Of a stretch of DNA of 64,000 bases, positions 7,783 through 17,052 are shown piece after piece. Made by a program: the position numbers and the translations under genes. Positions within the stretch are counted from its first letter, which is position 1. Each line of letters starts with the position of its first letter. The notes beneath the pieces were generated by a model, which saw nothing but the letters and a program-made list of their open reading frames with translations, ran no database searches and was not told the DNA's origin. Origin of the DNA: Deltaproteobacteria bacterium (lineage in GTDB: Bacteria > Myxococcota_A > Polyangia > Polyangiales > Ga0077539); the NCBI GenBank assembly GCA_030694465.1, contig JAUXYJ010000054.1, forward strand, positions 124,001 to 188,000, written 5' to 3'.

Positions 7783-9458
7783 TCTGCTGGCGTCGACGCC
7801 GTAGACGGCTCGCGCACAACCGAACGACGCGCCATAGAGTAGGGATGCGCCGACGTCCGCTTGTGACCTTCTAGGCCCACGATACTGAGCGATCGACCGG
7901 TCTTTTCCCAGTCTTTGCTCAGGCGCTCGAGGCCCTCAAGCACGGTGTGATCCACGATGTGTGCTTGAGAAAAGTCAACGCGCACGGTCTGAGCGACGCG
8001 CAGCCGCGAGAGGACTCGCTGGATCGTGAGGTAGTTACTAAACACGGCCGCGTGACCGATGTGCAGCGTCAGCGATCGGTTGACGCGCTCAAGGCGGATC
8101 GACGGCGCGAAGGAGTTGCGAATGGGCATTCCACCCATGAGATGGAGTGCGAATTTGCAGAGGATTCCGAGGATCACGCCCACCAACAGGTCCGTCGCCA
8201 GGGTCGCGACCATCGTGACCATAAAAATCACGGCCTGCTCGGGTCCGATGCGCCAAGTCTTCGAAAACTCACTCGGTGAAGCGAGGCGCACACCGGTAAA
8301 GACCAACACCGCGGCGAGCGCTGCGGTGGGGATCGTCCGGAGCAACCACGGCGCAGTCGAGACCATCGTGAGCAAGAGCAATCCGTGAAAAAAGTTGGCC
8401 CATTTGGTCTTCGCGCCCGCTCGAACGTTGGCCGAGCTGCGGACGATCTCGCTGATCATCGGCAGTCCACCCAGCGTCGCGGCGACGATGTTTCCGATGC
8501 CCACCGCAAAGAGATCTCGGTCAAGGCTCGCACGACGCTGCCACGGATCGAGACCATCGACGGCCTTGGCGCTCAACAGCGACTCAATCGAGCCCACGAG
8601 CGCGAACATCACAACGTACTTGATTGACACGCCGCTGGTGATCGCCGACCAATCCGGAAACGCCAAGGACGACCACAGCCGCGCATCCAGCGGAAGCAGG
8701 CTGCCTGGCCCCGCGGCGAAGTCATGACCGCCGATCATGTAGTGGTGTGGGTGGCGGAGATCAAAGAAGAATCCCAGGCCAATTCCAATGGCAATCGCCG
8801 CAAGAGAGGGAGGGAGCTGCTTGCTCCAGCGCCAAGTGAGCCTCGGGAGAAGGACCAACACGGCGAGGCACAGCAGCCCGATGACGGCCACCTGAGGGTT
8901 GAGACGAAGGACGCTCGCGGGAAGGTGCGCAAGGAGCGCCATCGGCCCTCCCTGAGGCGCAGGGACGCCCAAGACTTGGTAGCTCTGTTTGGACACAATG
9001 ATGACCCCGACGGCAGCCATCATTCCGTGGATCACCGAGGAGGGAAACGTATCGCCGAGCACGCCCGCACGCATACGAGCCAGCGCGAGCTGGAGCACGC
9101 CTGCAACGACGATCGTCGCGAGCGCGCGTCGGTAGCCGACGACGCCGCCTCCGAGCTCGCTCACAGCGCCTAACACAATGACAATGAGTCCCGCGGCGGG
9201 GCCCTTAATCGTCAGGTGTGCGCCACCAAAGAACGTCGCTAACAGCCCACCTACGATCGCCGTGACAATCCCCGCAATGGGAGGAAATCCGCTGGCCATT
9301 GCGATTCCGAGAGAGAGCGGAAGCGCGACAAGCGCCACGAGAAATCCAGCCAAGAGATCGTCGCGCCAGCAGGCACGGAGGCCAGCGATTCCTTCGGGTG
9401 GCAGAGCTGCAAGCGCCCCGACCTTTGCGTCGGGGAGCGGTGAGGATGAGGCAGTCAT
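7779..9458 (-). CDS. SulP-family anion (probably bicarbonate) transporter with STAS domain
   Basis: A 559-residue inner membrane permease. It has the SulP core of many hydrophobic helices beginning with 'DDLLAGFLVALVALPLSLGI', the conserved 'IKGPAAGLIVIVLGAV' half-helix region, and a C-terminal cytoplasmic STAS domain (about residues 440-540, 'VRVDFSQAHIVDHTVLEGLE'). The sequence type, with LPLSLGIAMASG near the start, is the one usually linked to bicarbonate or carbonic-anhydrase genes rather than sulfate uptake. It is the last gene of a five-gene minus-strand run with dabA and two complex-I-like subunits, which supports bicarbonate as substrate. Chloride, sulfate or other anions remain possible. 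Confidence 0.85.
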   Translation of the reverse strand: MTASSSPLPDAKVGALAALPPEGIAGLRACWRDDLLAGFLVALVALPLSLGIAMASGFPPIAGIVTAIVGGLLATFFGGAHLTIKGPAAGLIVIVLGAVSELGGGVVGYRRALATIVVAGVLQLALARMRAGVLGDTFPSSVIHGMMAAVGVIIVSKQSYQVLGVPAPQGGPMALLAHLPASVLRLNPQVAVIGLLCLAVLVLLPRLTWRWSKQLPPSLAAIAIGIGLGFFFDLRHPHHYMIGGHDFAAGPGSLLPLDARLWSSLAFPDWSAITSGVSIKYVVMFALVGSIESLLSAKAVDGLDPWQRRASLDRDLFAVGIGNIVAATLGGLPMISEIVRSSANVRAGAKTKWANFFHGLLLLTMVSTAPWLLRTIPTAALAAVLVFTGVRLASPSEFSKTWRIGPEQAVIFMVTMVATLATDLLVGVILGILCKFALHLMGGMPIRNSFAPSIRLERVNRSLTLHIGHAAVFSNYLTIQRVLSRLRVAQTVRVDFSQAHIVDHTVLEGLERLSKDWEKTGRSLSIVGLEGHKRTSAHPYSMARRSVVREPSTASTPAD

Positions 9459-9516
9459 GCGATGGGTGAAAGCATGTGGCGTGCCGACGATCGATCCGTC
9501 AATCGCAATGAAATGG

Positions 9517-11064
9517 TCAGGGATTTATCAAGCGATCCGTTAGATTTGGGGCGTTCGTCCCCACCTCGTGTCGAATTGCCTCGGTGACGTGGAGCATCGC
9601 GTCGATCGCAGGTCGCTGCAGCACGATGATCGCCTGAGGCGCGAGACCAAGGCCCGCGATGGTGATCAGGAGCAGGTACGAGATCGTGCGCTCGTAGCGA
9701 ACCAAATCGGGCAGCTCAGAGTTCGTGTCGAAGCGAGGCTTGCCAAAAAAAGCCTGAAAAAACACACGCAAGATGGTGATCCCATGGAGCATTGTTGTCA
9801 GCAAGAGCACTGCCGCGATCACGGGGTGATGCGACAGCAGCGACTGCAGCAACAGGTCCTCTGCGACCCATGAAAGGGTGCCTGGGGCGCCCACCGCTAC
9901 GAGACCAAAGAGCAAGAATGACCAGGCCAATCGCGGAAAATCTCTCGCGAGCCCCCCGAGCTTTGAAAGATCCGTCGAACCAGCGCGCGCTTCGACCCAC
10001 GCCACGGTCAACAAGAGCCCGGTCGCGACCAGCCCAATCGAGAGCATCTGCAAGAGCGAGCCGTGGAGACCTTCGAGACCCGAGGTGCCGATTCCCACGA
10101 GCACCATCGCAAGCTGACTGTTGATCACGTACGCGACCGCGCGTGCCATGTTGCGCTGCCCTAGGGCGACAATCGCTTGGTACATCGCGCTGGCGAGGGC
10201 CACCATCGCGAGCGCTCGTAGACCCGCCCCTGTCGACTCGGGGACTAAAATCGGCAGCACGCGGAGCGCCAAGAACGCGCCCAAATGGGTGCTCACCGAG
10301 AGCACTGAGACGGCAATCGGGCCCCGAATCAGCGCGACGGGCATCCAGCTGTGCAGGGGTGCAACGGCCTTGCGGGCGAGGAGCGCCAACGCGAGAAGCG
10401 CGAAGACAACAGTGCTCGCGGTTCCGTGCATCGCGCGGGGGTCCGAAAGATCAAATGGTGTGGGTGATCCCAGCTCAAACCGCGATCGCGCGACGACCAC
10501 GGTAGCGAGCAAAATCGGCAGCGTAGCGACCAACCCATAGCGCGACCGGATCCGCGACACACGGCGAAGCTCGGCCAAGTCATCGCCAGGTGTCACCGTG
10601 AGGGGCGTTGCGCTAGGGAGCAATCCTACGAGCAAAAAACCAGAGAGAATCAGAAGGTCGACCGAGCAATACACTCCGACTGCCGACCCCAGCGTCAGCA
10701 ACGCGGTCTTGGCCACGTGCATCAGGTCATCGTCGGTAGGGCTCACGCGACGTGTGAGAGAGCGCCTCGGGGCCCCCACCAGCACCGCAGCGGTAACACC
10801 CGCGGCGAGCGCCATAAACGGCGCGGAGAACCGATCGATTTCGAGGTGCCAGCGCGCAAGGAGCAAGGGCACTGGTCTACTCACATCGCGTAAAACGAGG
10901 GAGGGGAGATAGACCACTGCAGCCGCGATCAACCCACAGACCATCGCGTAAATGACTGTGAAAACCCGGGCAACGCCGAATGCGATCCGTTGCGGGATGC
11001 GAGACAAAGCGAAGGCCAGCGCGAAGGGCGCCAGCACAACGAGCGTGGGGACCAAGCTGTACAC
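9517..11064 (-). CDS. NuoM-like proton-conducting membrane protein of the DAB cluster
   Basis: A 515-residue polytopic protein of the complex I/Mrp antiporter family (Proton_antipo_M). The region around 'KLGGLARDFPRLAWSFLLFG' followed by 'LVAVGAPGTLSWVAEDLLL' resembles the discontinuous-helix segment of NuoM, and 'ARKAVAPLHSWMPVAL' matches the Lys-containing helix that in complex I moves protons. It is not part of a nuo operon; its neighbours are a NuoL-like gene (1-base gap) and dabA. It may supply a second proton path or membrane partner for DabA. Start GTG at 11064, directly after the upstream TGA, implying translational coupling. Confidence 0.8.
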   Translation of the reverse strand: MYSLVPTLVVLAPFALAFALSRIPQRIAFGVARVFTVIYAMVCGLIAAAVVYLPSLVLRDVSRPVPLLLARWHLEIDRFSAPFMALAAGVTAAVLVGAPRRSLTRRVSPTDDDLMHVAKTALLTLGSAVGVYCSVDLLILSGFLLVGLLPSATPLTVTPGDDLAELRRVSRIRSRYGLVATLPILLATVVVARSRFELGSPTPFDLSDPRAMHGTASTVVFALLALALLARKAVAPLHSWMPVALIRGPIAVSVLSVSTHLGAFLALRVLPILVPESTGAGLRALAMVALASAMYQAIVALGQRNMARAVAYVINSQLAMVLVGIGTSGLEGLHGSLLQMLSIGLVATGLLLTVAWVEARAGSTDLSKLGGLARDFPRLAWSFLLFGLVAVGAPGTLSWVAEDLLLQSLLSHHPVIAAVLLLTTMLHGITILRVFFQAFFGKPRFDTNSELPDLVRYERTISYLLLITIAGLGLAPQAIIVLQRPAIDAMLHVTEAIRHEVGTNAPNLTDRLINP

Positions 11065-11065
11065 G

Positions 11066-12487
11066 TCAGTGGACCTCGTTCGGAGATGTGCGCGACGGGG
11101 TGACTGAGGGCGGCTTCTCGGCTCCTACCCAGCGCTCGATCCGAAGCTCGATCGCATCGAAGCGTGCCGAGAGCGCGACGAGCGGGCGAATCAGTGCGCG
11201 TTGCATCACTCGGTCCACAAAGAAGTCCTCGAGCGCGACGCGATAGGCCCAGCGAAAAAGCCGAGAATTCTCAGTCGTAGTTCCGACAGCGTCTCTCTCC
11301 GAAGAGAGCGCTGCACGGATCGCCTCTGCGTCTTGCAGGGCCGAAGGAGCGCGCAACAGCTGGAGCGTCCGCAGGCATGCGTGGGCGACAAGATGCGCCA
11401 ACGCGACGGTCCACAGGTGCAGCCCGATCCACAAGAGCATCCAGCCGACTTGGGTCATGGTCGCGTAGGCGAGCGCGGATTTTACGTCGCTTCGCGTGCG
11501 GCTCGTGAGCGTCGCGGTCACGGCTGTGAGCACTCCCAACGTGCCCACAGCGATCGACGCGACGAGCGACTGCGAGAGCAGCGGAGCGGCGCGCAGCAAG
11601 AGATAGACCCCTGCATGGACGGACAAGCCACCGTAGAAGAGCGCGCTCGACGAGGTGGGACCTTCCATGGCGCGGGGCAGCCAGGTGCCCAACGGAAAGA
11701 GCGCGCTTTTTCCGACGGCGGCGAGCAAGAGCGACAGACAAACAAGCGTGGATTCTGTGGGAGAAAAGTGCGTCGAGTGCTGCGGCCACGCGCCTCGACC
11801 AAACGCGTCGGCGAACTCGGACGAGCCCGCTGCGTGATGCAACAACACCGCGGCGATGAGCAACCCGATGTCGGTCGTGCGGTAAGTGACCATCGCCGTG
11901 ATCGCTCCGCGTTGGGGGCCCGGCCGCAGACGAAAAAAGCCAATGAGCAGCATGGACGAGAGCCCCACGAGCTCCCAGCCCACGAAGAGCAAATCGAGGC
12001 TCCCAGCGAGCACCAAGAGCTGCATCGCCGCGGCAAAGAGCGCGAGCAACACAAAGTAGCGAAAGAAGCCCTCTTCGCGGTGCAGATACCTCACAGAAAA
12101 CCGCGCGATGACTGCGGTCAACGCGCTCGTCAACAGCGACATTGTCACCGAGAGTCCATCGACCAACAGACCAAGCTCAAAGCGATACGCCCCCTCATGT
12201 CGCCCATGAATCGGATGCTCGGGCGCGCCGAGATCCACGAGCGCTCCGTAGCGCAGATCAAGCGGAGAGTGCCCACCCAGGACATCTCGTGGACCGGCGA
12301 ACCAAGTCCACGCGAGCGCCACGCTGGCCAGCGCGGAGAGCCACACGACGGCACGCACAACCGTAGCGGTTCGCTTCTCAGAGGGCACACCGAGGGTGCC
12401 CGCCACAAGCAGTAGCGGCAGCACGGGGGCGAGGGGAGCGACGACCACAATCGCGGCAATAATCCTTGCGATTTCGCTGTGATTCAC
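11066..12487 (-). CDS. dabB: NuoL-like DabB subunit of a DIC accumulation complex
   Basis: A 473-residue polytopic protein of the NuoL/DabB family. Diagnostic segments are 'LLVDGLSVTMSLLTSALTAV', the glutamate helix 'LLFVGWELVGLSSMLLIGFF', and 'GKSALFPLGTWLPRAMEGPT', the Lys/His-containing region nearly identical in pattern to NuoL. In known DAB systems DabB is the proton-conducting partner that energises DabA. The GTG start at 12487 overlaps the dabA stop (GTGA), a typical coupling arrangement; the longer frame upstream reads inside dabA and is a shadow. Length is at the short end for NuoL-like proteins, lacking the long C-terminal lateral helix, as expected for DabB. Confidence 0.86.
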   Translation of the reverse strand: MNHSEIARIIAAIVVVAPLAPVLPLLLVAGTLGVPSEKRTATVVRAVVWLSALASVALAWTWFAGPRDVLGGHSPLDLRYGALVDLGAPEHPIHGRHEGAYRFELGLLVDGLSVTMSLLTSALTAVIARFSVRYLHREEGFFRYFVLLALFAAAMQLLVLAGSLDLLFVGWELVGLSSMLLIGFFRLRPGPQRGAITAMVTYRTTDIGLLIAAVLLHHAAGSSEFADAFGRGAWPQHSTHFSPTESTLVCLSLLLAAVGKSALFPLGTWLPRAMEGPTSSSALFYGGLSVHAGVYLLLRAAPLLSQSLVASIAVGTLGVLTAVTATLTSRTRSDVKSALAYATMTQVGWMLLWIGLHLWTVALAHLVAHACLRTLQLLRAPSALQDAEAIRAALSSERDAVGTTTENSRLFRWAYRVALEDFFVDRVMQRALIRPLVALSARFDAIELRIERWVGAEKPPSVTPSRTSPNEVH

Positions 12488-15447
12488 GCCGCGGTGACTC
12501 GGGGTGAGGGCCTCGATACGACGCGAACTGGGGCGAGACTCACGGTGCGATGTTGGTGATGCTCTTCGCTGCTCTGGACCGTGGGCAGAGACTCGATTTC
12601 GTCGGTCCAAGGCACGAGCTCATCGCCGTGCCAGAGCGAAAACTGCTTGGTGTGTGGATCGAGCACCGCGAGGCGCACCCAGCCGTGGGCCACCAGCGCG
12701 CGGACATAGGCCTGGCGCGAAAGCACACGGCGCACCGCGTCGACGCTCGCTTCGACAACGACGAGCAGCCGCTGCGGCTCGTGCTGCTCGGTCATCTGCG
12801 TGGGGAGCGCCACGCGCAGGTCGCCGCTCGCGCCCTCTTGGACGCCCAGGAGGGCGACGAGATTGTGAGGCAATTTGCTGCCAGATCCCCACGATTGCGG
12901 GTCGACCCGAGAGAAGTAGTAGTCCAAGTTGATCGAGGCTCCCACCGGAACTGCGGCCGCCATGGAGCGCTCAAGCACGTCTCCTTCGGGGTCAACCGAG
13001 GCATCGTAAGAGAGCAAAAATGCACGCCGATCAAGAAACAGCCCACGCGTGACGCTCCTGCGGCCGATCACGGCGAGGGCGTTGTTGCTGTGTCCAAGCT
13101 CGGGCCTCGCTTGACTCAGATCGACCGAGCGCTCTTCGACGTGGGCGAGGGCGCGCGCAGGCGAGCGTGTCTTGGGTGCATGCTCGAAGTACCGAATGCG
13201 CTCAAGTGCAGAGCGTGCTCGCGCAATTTCTAAGCATTTTTGCAGCGATTTCAGCTCTAGGGTGTGCGTGTCTGGGAGCTGATCGAGGTCGTCCAGGGTC
13301 ACCCCATCGGTGGTCGTGTTGTGACACCCGCCCAAGAACCACGTGTCCTCGGGGATCATGAGTCCTCGTCTGGCGAGCGCGGCGCGCACCTCGGGATCGT
13401 TGGCCAAGAGCGCGAACGCGCGTGCGTTGGGTCCGCCACTTCGGCCCGCGCAGGCCGCGCATTGGTACGCCGCCGCGTGGGGGTTGTTCACCATGGACGC
13501 GCGATGTCCGAGCAGAATGACCAACCGCGCAAACGAGTGGGTCAAGCCTGCTGCTTCGAGGGCGTCGTGGACGCGCTTCGCGCTGTGCTCGACGCTCTCG
13601 TCGTGGTCGGCTGCGGTGTCGGTCGCACGCGTCGGGTTCGGGATCGCGTTGACAGCGAGCCTCGTGCGCGGAACAGGGACAAGCCAACGTGAAATCAGAT
13701 GGGTTCCGTTAGCAAAAAGACTCGGAAAATGCGTCTGAAGCACCAGGCGAGCGGCCGCGAACACGCCCGTGATGGGCAGCAGCGCGAGACCTCGGAGAAG
13801 CGAGCGAGAACCGTGGTCCATGCCACGCTGCGTTCGTGCGGCGAGGCTGAGCGAGCGCTGCCTCCGAAGGTGGACACCCATGTCGCTCTCGGTGGCCGAT
13901 TCACGCACGTGCTGCGTAGGGCTGAGCACGGGTGGGCAGTGTGCTGCGACCCGAGAATCATCAAGTGACTCGTAGGCCATCGGAATCCCAAAGAACCCCG
14001 CGACCCCAAACGTCTCGTGGAGCTCACTCTGCTCTTCGAAGTGCCGGCGAATCGACTCTTCTCGGTCGTCCAAGCAAAACATCGCTTGAAACCGAGGACG
14101 TTCGCGACGTGGCTGCGCAGCGTCATGATGCTGGGCGACATCGGTCATCGCGTTGAGCATTCGCCAGACGTGCGATCGCTCCATGGCATCGTGAAAGACC
14201 CTCCGGCGCGTGGGCTCGTCGAAGCGATCGAGCAACACAATCGTCGCTGAAATTCCAGCACTCCCTGCACGATAGAGCTGACCCAGGCCGACTCCCCCGA
14301 GCTGCATCAACCGAAACAAGCGCCAGTGGTCCATCGCGCGCTTCTCTCGCGCGCACGCTCCCTGCGAAGCCTCCCGCTCTTGCTGCTTCAATTGCTCGCC
14401 CATCGCGCGATCAAGCACCAGCCGAACCGCCACAAACTCCGCGAGCGAGACCTTGCGCTGTCGTCCCTGATGCGTTGGGTCCTGTTCGAGCACCGAGACC
14501 ATTCCGGCCCAGCCTCTGAGCGGCAAGACACTGCGCTCAATGGTCGTACGCCACTCTCGCGCGGGCACCGCCCATCGCGCGAGCTCTTCGGCGATGAGCT
14601 TGTGCGCCGAGTCCCGCGACGCACTCTTCAGCGTCTCTCTCGCAGCCTCTTCCCAGCGATCTCTGAGCAATTTTCCAGTAGAAAGCTGAGCAACGACGAC
14701 CGCTCGAAATCCGTCATTTCCCCCAGGGATTGTCCATGACGCGACCGATTCGTCGAGGTACGCCGCCAAGATGCGGATCAAGAACTGATCGACCGCGACC
14801 CACGGATCGAGCGCGTGGGTATGGGCATATTTCTCTCGCGCCGTGCCCACAAGGCTCTCAGGCGCGTCATCCCCACTCGCGGCGCGATCCAGCATCGATC
14901 CGAGGGCCTCGAACAGCATCGCCACCACACGCGACTCGTCGCATTCGCGGTGGTCTTTATCTGACGACTGCATAGAGATCCATCGGTTGGTGTCAGCCAC
15001 CATGGCGCCCACGGCGTCGTGCGAGCAGCCCGCAAAGGCGCGACGCGTCCAGTCGGTCTCGGTACGCAAAAACTCGCACTCGGCGAGACTCGCGGGGCCC
15101 AGCTCGTGGGCGAGCGCCAGACGCTCCACCGTCCGTGCGTCGAGCGGGGCACTCCACGTGTCACCGCGACGCAGGTCGTATTCGGCCAACGCATCGGAGA
15201 AGGCTCGCGCAGTGATCGTCCCGTCGTGAAGCAGCGCTCGATACGCACTCAGCGGGAGATAGCCGTCAAAACCCAGGCGAACACGAGCGTCTTCGATGGC
15301 GTCGTGAAAGGGTCGATCCTCGAGAGCCTCGAGGACATTGCGGTGAAGAAAGTCCCCGAGAGGCGCTTGGCGCGGCAAGAGCGTGCGGACCTCTTCGAGC
15401 AGCGTGGCAAGCTGGGCTTCGCCGTGAACAGACGCGTGCGATGACAT
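12484..15447 (-). CDS. dabA: DabA-type (DUF2309/UPF0753) inorganic carbon transport protein
   Basis: A soluble, carbonic-anhydrase-like subunit of the DAB dissolved-inorganic-carbon complex, about 987 aa. The beta-CA-like zinc site is visible: CLD within 'MFCLDDREESIRRHFEE' (Cys and Asp near residues 458 and 460), His in 'LGHRASMVNNP' (about 648), and Cys 15 residues later in 'QCAACAGRSGGPN' (about 663). This matches the Cys-Asp-His-Cys set and the His-to-Cys spacing known for DabA. The family usually runs 800-1000 aa, so this is full length. DabA with DabB is thought to hydrate CO2 vectorially to bicarbonate. A TTG at 15459 is in frame, but the ATG at 15447 is preferred. The gene follows the histidine kinase after 117 bases. 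Confidence 0.92.
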   Translation of the reverse strand: MSSHASVHGEAQLATLLEEVRTLLPRQAPLGDFLHRNVLEALEDRPFHDAIEDARVRLGFDGYLPLSAYRALLHDGTITARAFSDALAEYDLRRGDTWSAPLDARTVERLALAHELGPASLAECEFLRTETDWTRRAFAGCSHDAVGAMVADTNRWISMQSSDKDHRECDESRVVAMLFEALGSMLDRAASGDDAPESLVGTAREKYAHTHALDPWVAVDQFLIRILAAYLDESVASWTIPGGNDGFRAVVVAQLSTGKLLRDRWEEAARETLKSASRDSAHKLIAEELARWAVPAREWRTTIERSVLPLRGWAGMVSVLEQDPTHQGRQRKVSLAEFVAVRLVLDRAMGEQLKQQEREASQGACAREKRAMDHWRLFRLMQLGGVGLGQLYRAGSAGISATIVLLDRFDEPTRRRVFHDAMERSHVWRMLNAMTDVAQHHDAAQPRRERPRFQAMFCLDDREESIRRHFEEQSELHETFGVAGFFGIPMAYESLDDSRVAAHCPPVLSPTQHVRESATESDMGVHLRRQRSLSLAARTQRGMDHGSRSLLRGLALLPITGVFAAARLVLQTHFPSLFANGTHLISRWLVPVPRTRLAVNAIPNPTRATDTAADHDESVEHSAKRVHDALEAAGLTHSFARLVILLGHRASMVNNPHAAAYQCAACAGRSGGPNARAFALLANDPEVRAALARRGLMIPEDTWFLGGCHNTTTDGVTLDDLDQLPDTHTLELKSLQKCLEIARARSALERIRYFEHAPKTRSPARALAHVEERSVDLSQARPELGHSNNALAVIGRRSVTRGLFLDRRAFLLSYDASVDPEGDVLERSMAAAVPVGASINLDYYFSRVDPQSWGSGSKLPHNLVALLGVQEGASGDLRVALPTQMTEQHEPQRLLVVVEASVDAVRRVLSRQAYVRALVAHGWVRLAVLDPHTKQFSLWHGDELVPWTDEIESLPTVQSSEEHHQHRTVSLAPVRVVSRPSPRVTAA

Positions 15448-15564
15448 GTCCCTGCGCAATCAAGCACGACCTAGGCCATCTCACGATGTATCGATAAATC
15501 GCAGTCCAATCACAGACCCACGTGGCGCTCCGCCCCAACCGCACTGCCGCTGGGGAAGTTCTCC

Positions 15565-17004
15565 TCACGCTGCGGGTGCAGGCACACAGGGCAGGTACAC
15601 GCGCATGCGGGTCCCCTCGTCGACGACCGACTCGCACGCAATCCATCCGCCGTGCTCGAGCACAATACTGTGCGCAACAGAGAGCCCAAGACCGGTCCCT
15701 TCGCCAGCATTTTTGCTAGTAAAAAAGGGTTCAAAGATCTGCGATTGGTCTTGTTCTGCGATCCCGATACCTTGGTCGATGACGGCCACGCAGACCATCG
15801 GTTTGGGCTCCGCTCGCACGTCGTTCGGTGGCTGTAGATCACTCACGCTGACACTCAGCCGGATGGGGCCGCCCTGGGGCATCGCCTGGATCGCGTTCAT
15901 CGCCAAATTCGAGAAAACCTGCAGCAATTGTGCTTCGTCTGCGAGCACCCACGCCTGAGAAGCTCCCTCGAAGACAAAGCTGGCCCCACTCTTGCGAGCG
16001 ATCGGATCCATCAGGTGCACAATCTTCTTCAGCACCACGCTCACGTCGTGTGGGACGCGCTGTCGAGACTGCTTTCGCCCAAAGTCCAAGAGGTCACGGA
16101 TGAGCTCGGTCATGCGCCCAATTTGCTCGACGATCGTCTGGGCGCTGGATTTCGACGCGTCGTCGATGGTCTTTCGGCGCTCAATGAGCTTGGCATGGCC
16201 CAGCATCGTGTTGAGCGGTGTGCCCAGCTCGTGGGCGAGCGAGGCGGCAAGCTGGCCCACCGTGCGCAGTCGATCGCCATGGCGTAGCGTCTCTTGCATC
16301 GCCGCGCGCTCGAGAATGCTCTCGTCGATGGAGCGACGCGCGCGGGAAATTTGCTCGGCCATAAGGTTCATTTCAGCGGACAAGAGCCTCAGCTCGTCCG
16401 AGTCGCTCACTGCGCTGCGTGCATCGAGCTCTCCCTCTCCGATTCGCCGAGCCTGGGCGGCCAACCGCTGCAACGGCCGACGCAAGACTTGCCGCACGAC
16501 CACCCAAGTCGCGCCCCCTGCGAGCAACACCAAAGCGAGCGCCTGCAGCACCGACGCGATCAGCGCCAGTCGCTCGACCGCAGCGTGCACATCGAGCGGC
16601 TCGTCCAACTCAATCAGCAGCCGCCTCCCCAAGTGCTCAATCGGAACGAGCGTGCGAATTCGCTGCCCATCTTTCGCGACAACGACCTCACCTCTCGCAA
16701 ACGAGGCCCGCATTTCGGCCCCTGCGGCCCTCAGCCACGCAGGCTCTCGTCCCAGCGAATCAAAGCTGACGTCGATGTGGCTTCGTCGAAGCTCAACATC
16801 GTCCACCAGCGCCTGGGCCTTGATCGCGGGGTCACTTGCCACGGAGAGCACTGTCTTGAGCGCGTGGCCAAAGAAGCGCCGATCGCGCAGGGTGGCGTCC
16901 ATCATGAGCTCTTGCTCTGCGCGCACACGAAGCGCAGCGCCAAGCCCCAACACCAGCGCGATCGAGACCACAATGGCGAACCAAAGACGCGTAGCAATGC
17001 TCAT
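15565..17004 (-). CDS. Membrane sensor histidine kinase (HAMP-HisKA-HATPase)
   Basis: A 479-residue sensor kinase. Order: TM1 (about residues 5-25), a periplasmic sensor region of about 110 residues, TM2 (about 147-172), a HAMP linker, a HisKA domain with the phospho-accepting His in 'LAASLAHELGTPLN' (about H258), and a HATPase domain with N box 'NLAMNAIQAMPQGG', G1 'DQGIGIAEQD' and G2 'GTGLGLSVAHSI'. It lies divergently 48 bases from an NtrC-type regulator, its probable partner, and just upstream of dabA on the same strand, so it may sense a cue relevant to carbon uptake (inference). The periplasmic part has no family I recognise. ATG 17004 is chosen over an in-frame GTG at 17025. Confidence 0.88.
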   Translation of the reverse strand: MSIATRLWFAIVVSIALVLGLGAALRVRAEQELMMDATLRDRRFFGHALKTVLSVASDPAIKAQALVDDVELRRSHIDVSFDSLGREPAWLRAAGAEMRASFARGEVVVAKDGQRIRTLVPIEHLGRRLLIELDEPLDVHAAVERLALIASVLQALALVLLAGGATWVVVRQVLRRPLQRLAAQARRIGEGELDARSAVSDSDELRLLSAEMNLMAEQISRARRSIDESILERAAMQETLRHGDRLRTVGQLAASLAHELGTPLNTMLGHAKLIERRKTIDDASKSSAQTIVEQIGRMTELIRDLLDFGRKQSRQRVPHDVSVVLKKIVHLMDPIARKSGASFVFEGASQAWVLADEAQLLQVFSNLAMNAIQAMPQGGPIRLSVSVSDLQPPNDVRAEPKPMVCVAVIDQGIGIAEQDQSQIFEPFFTSKNAGEGTGLGLSVAHSIVLEHGGWIACESVVDEGTRMRVYLPCVPAPAA

Positions 17005-17052
17005 ACTGGCTTCGCCGGCTACCACAGCTGACGCGCGAAAGAAGCAGATCCA

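Noticed and set aside
11201..12415. Plus-strand open frame (404 codons) opposite the NuoL-like gene
   Set aside because: Antisense shadow; product is Arg/Gln-rich without hydrophobic core.
15457..15459. TTG start for dabA
   Set aside because: The ATG four codons later is a stronger start codon and no better ribosome site precedes the TTG.
15448..15564. sigma54 -24/-12 promoter in front of dabA
   Set aside because: Looked for because of the adjacent NtrC-type regulator, but no GG-N10-GC element with the flanking TGGCAC/TTGC pattern fits.
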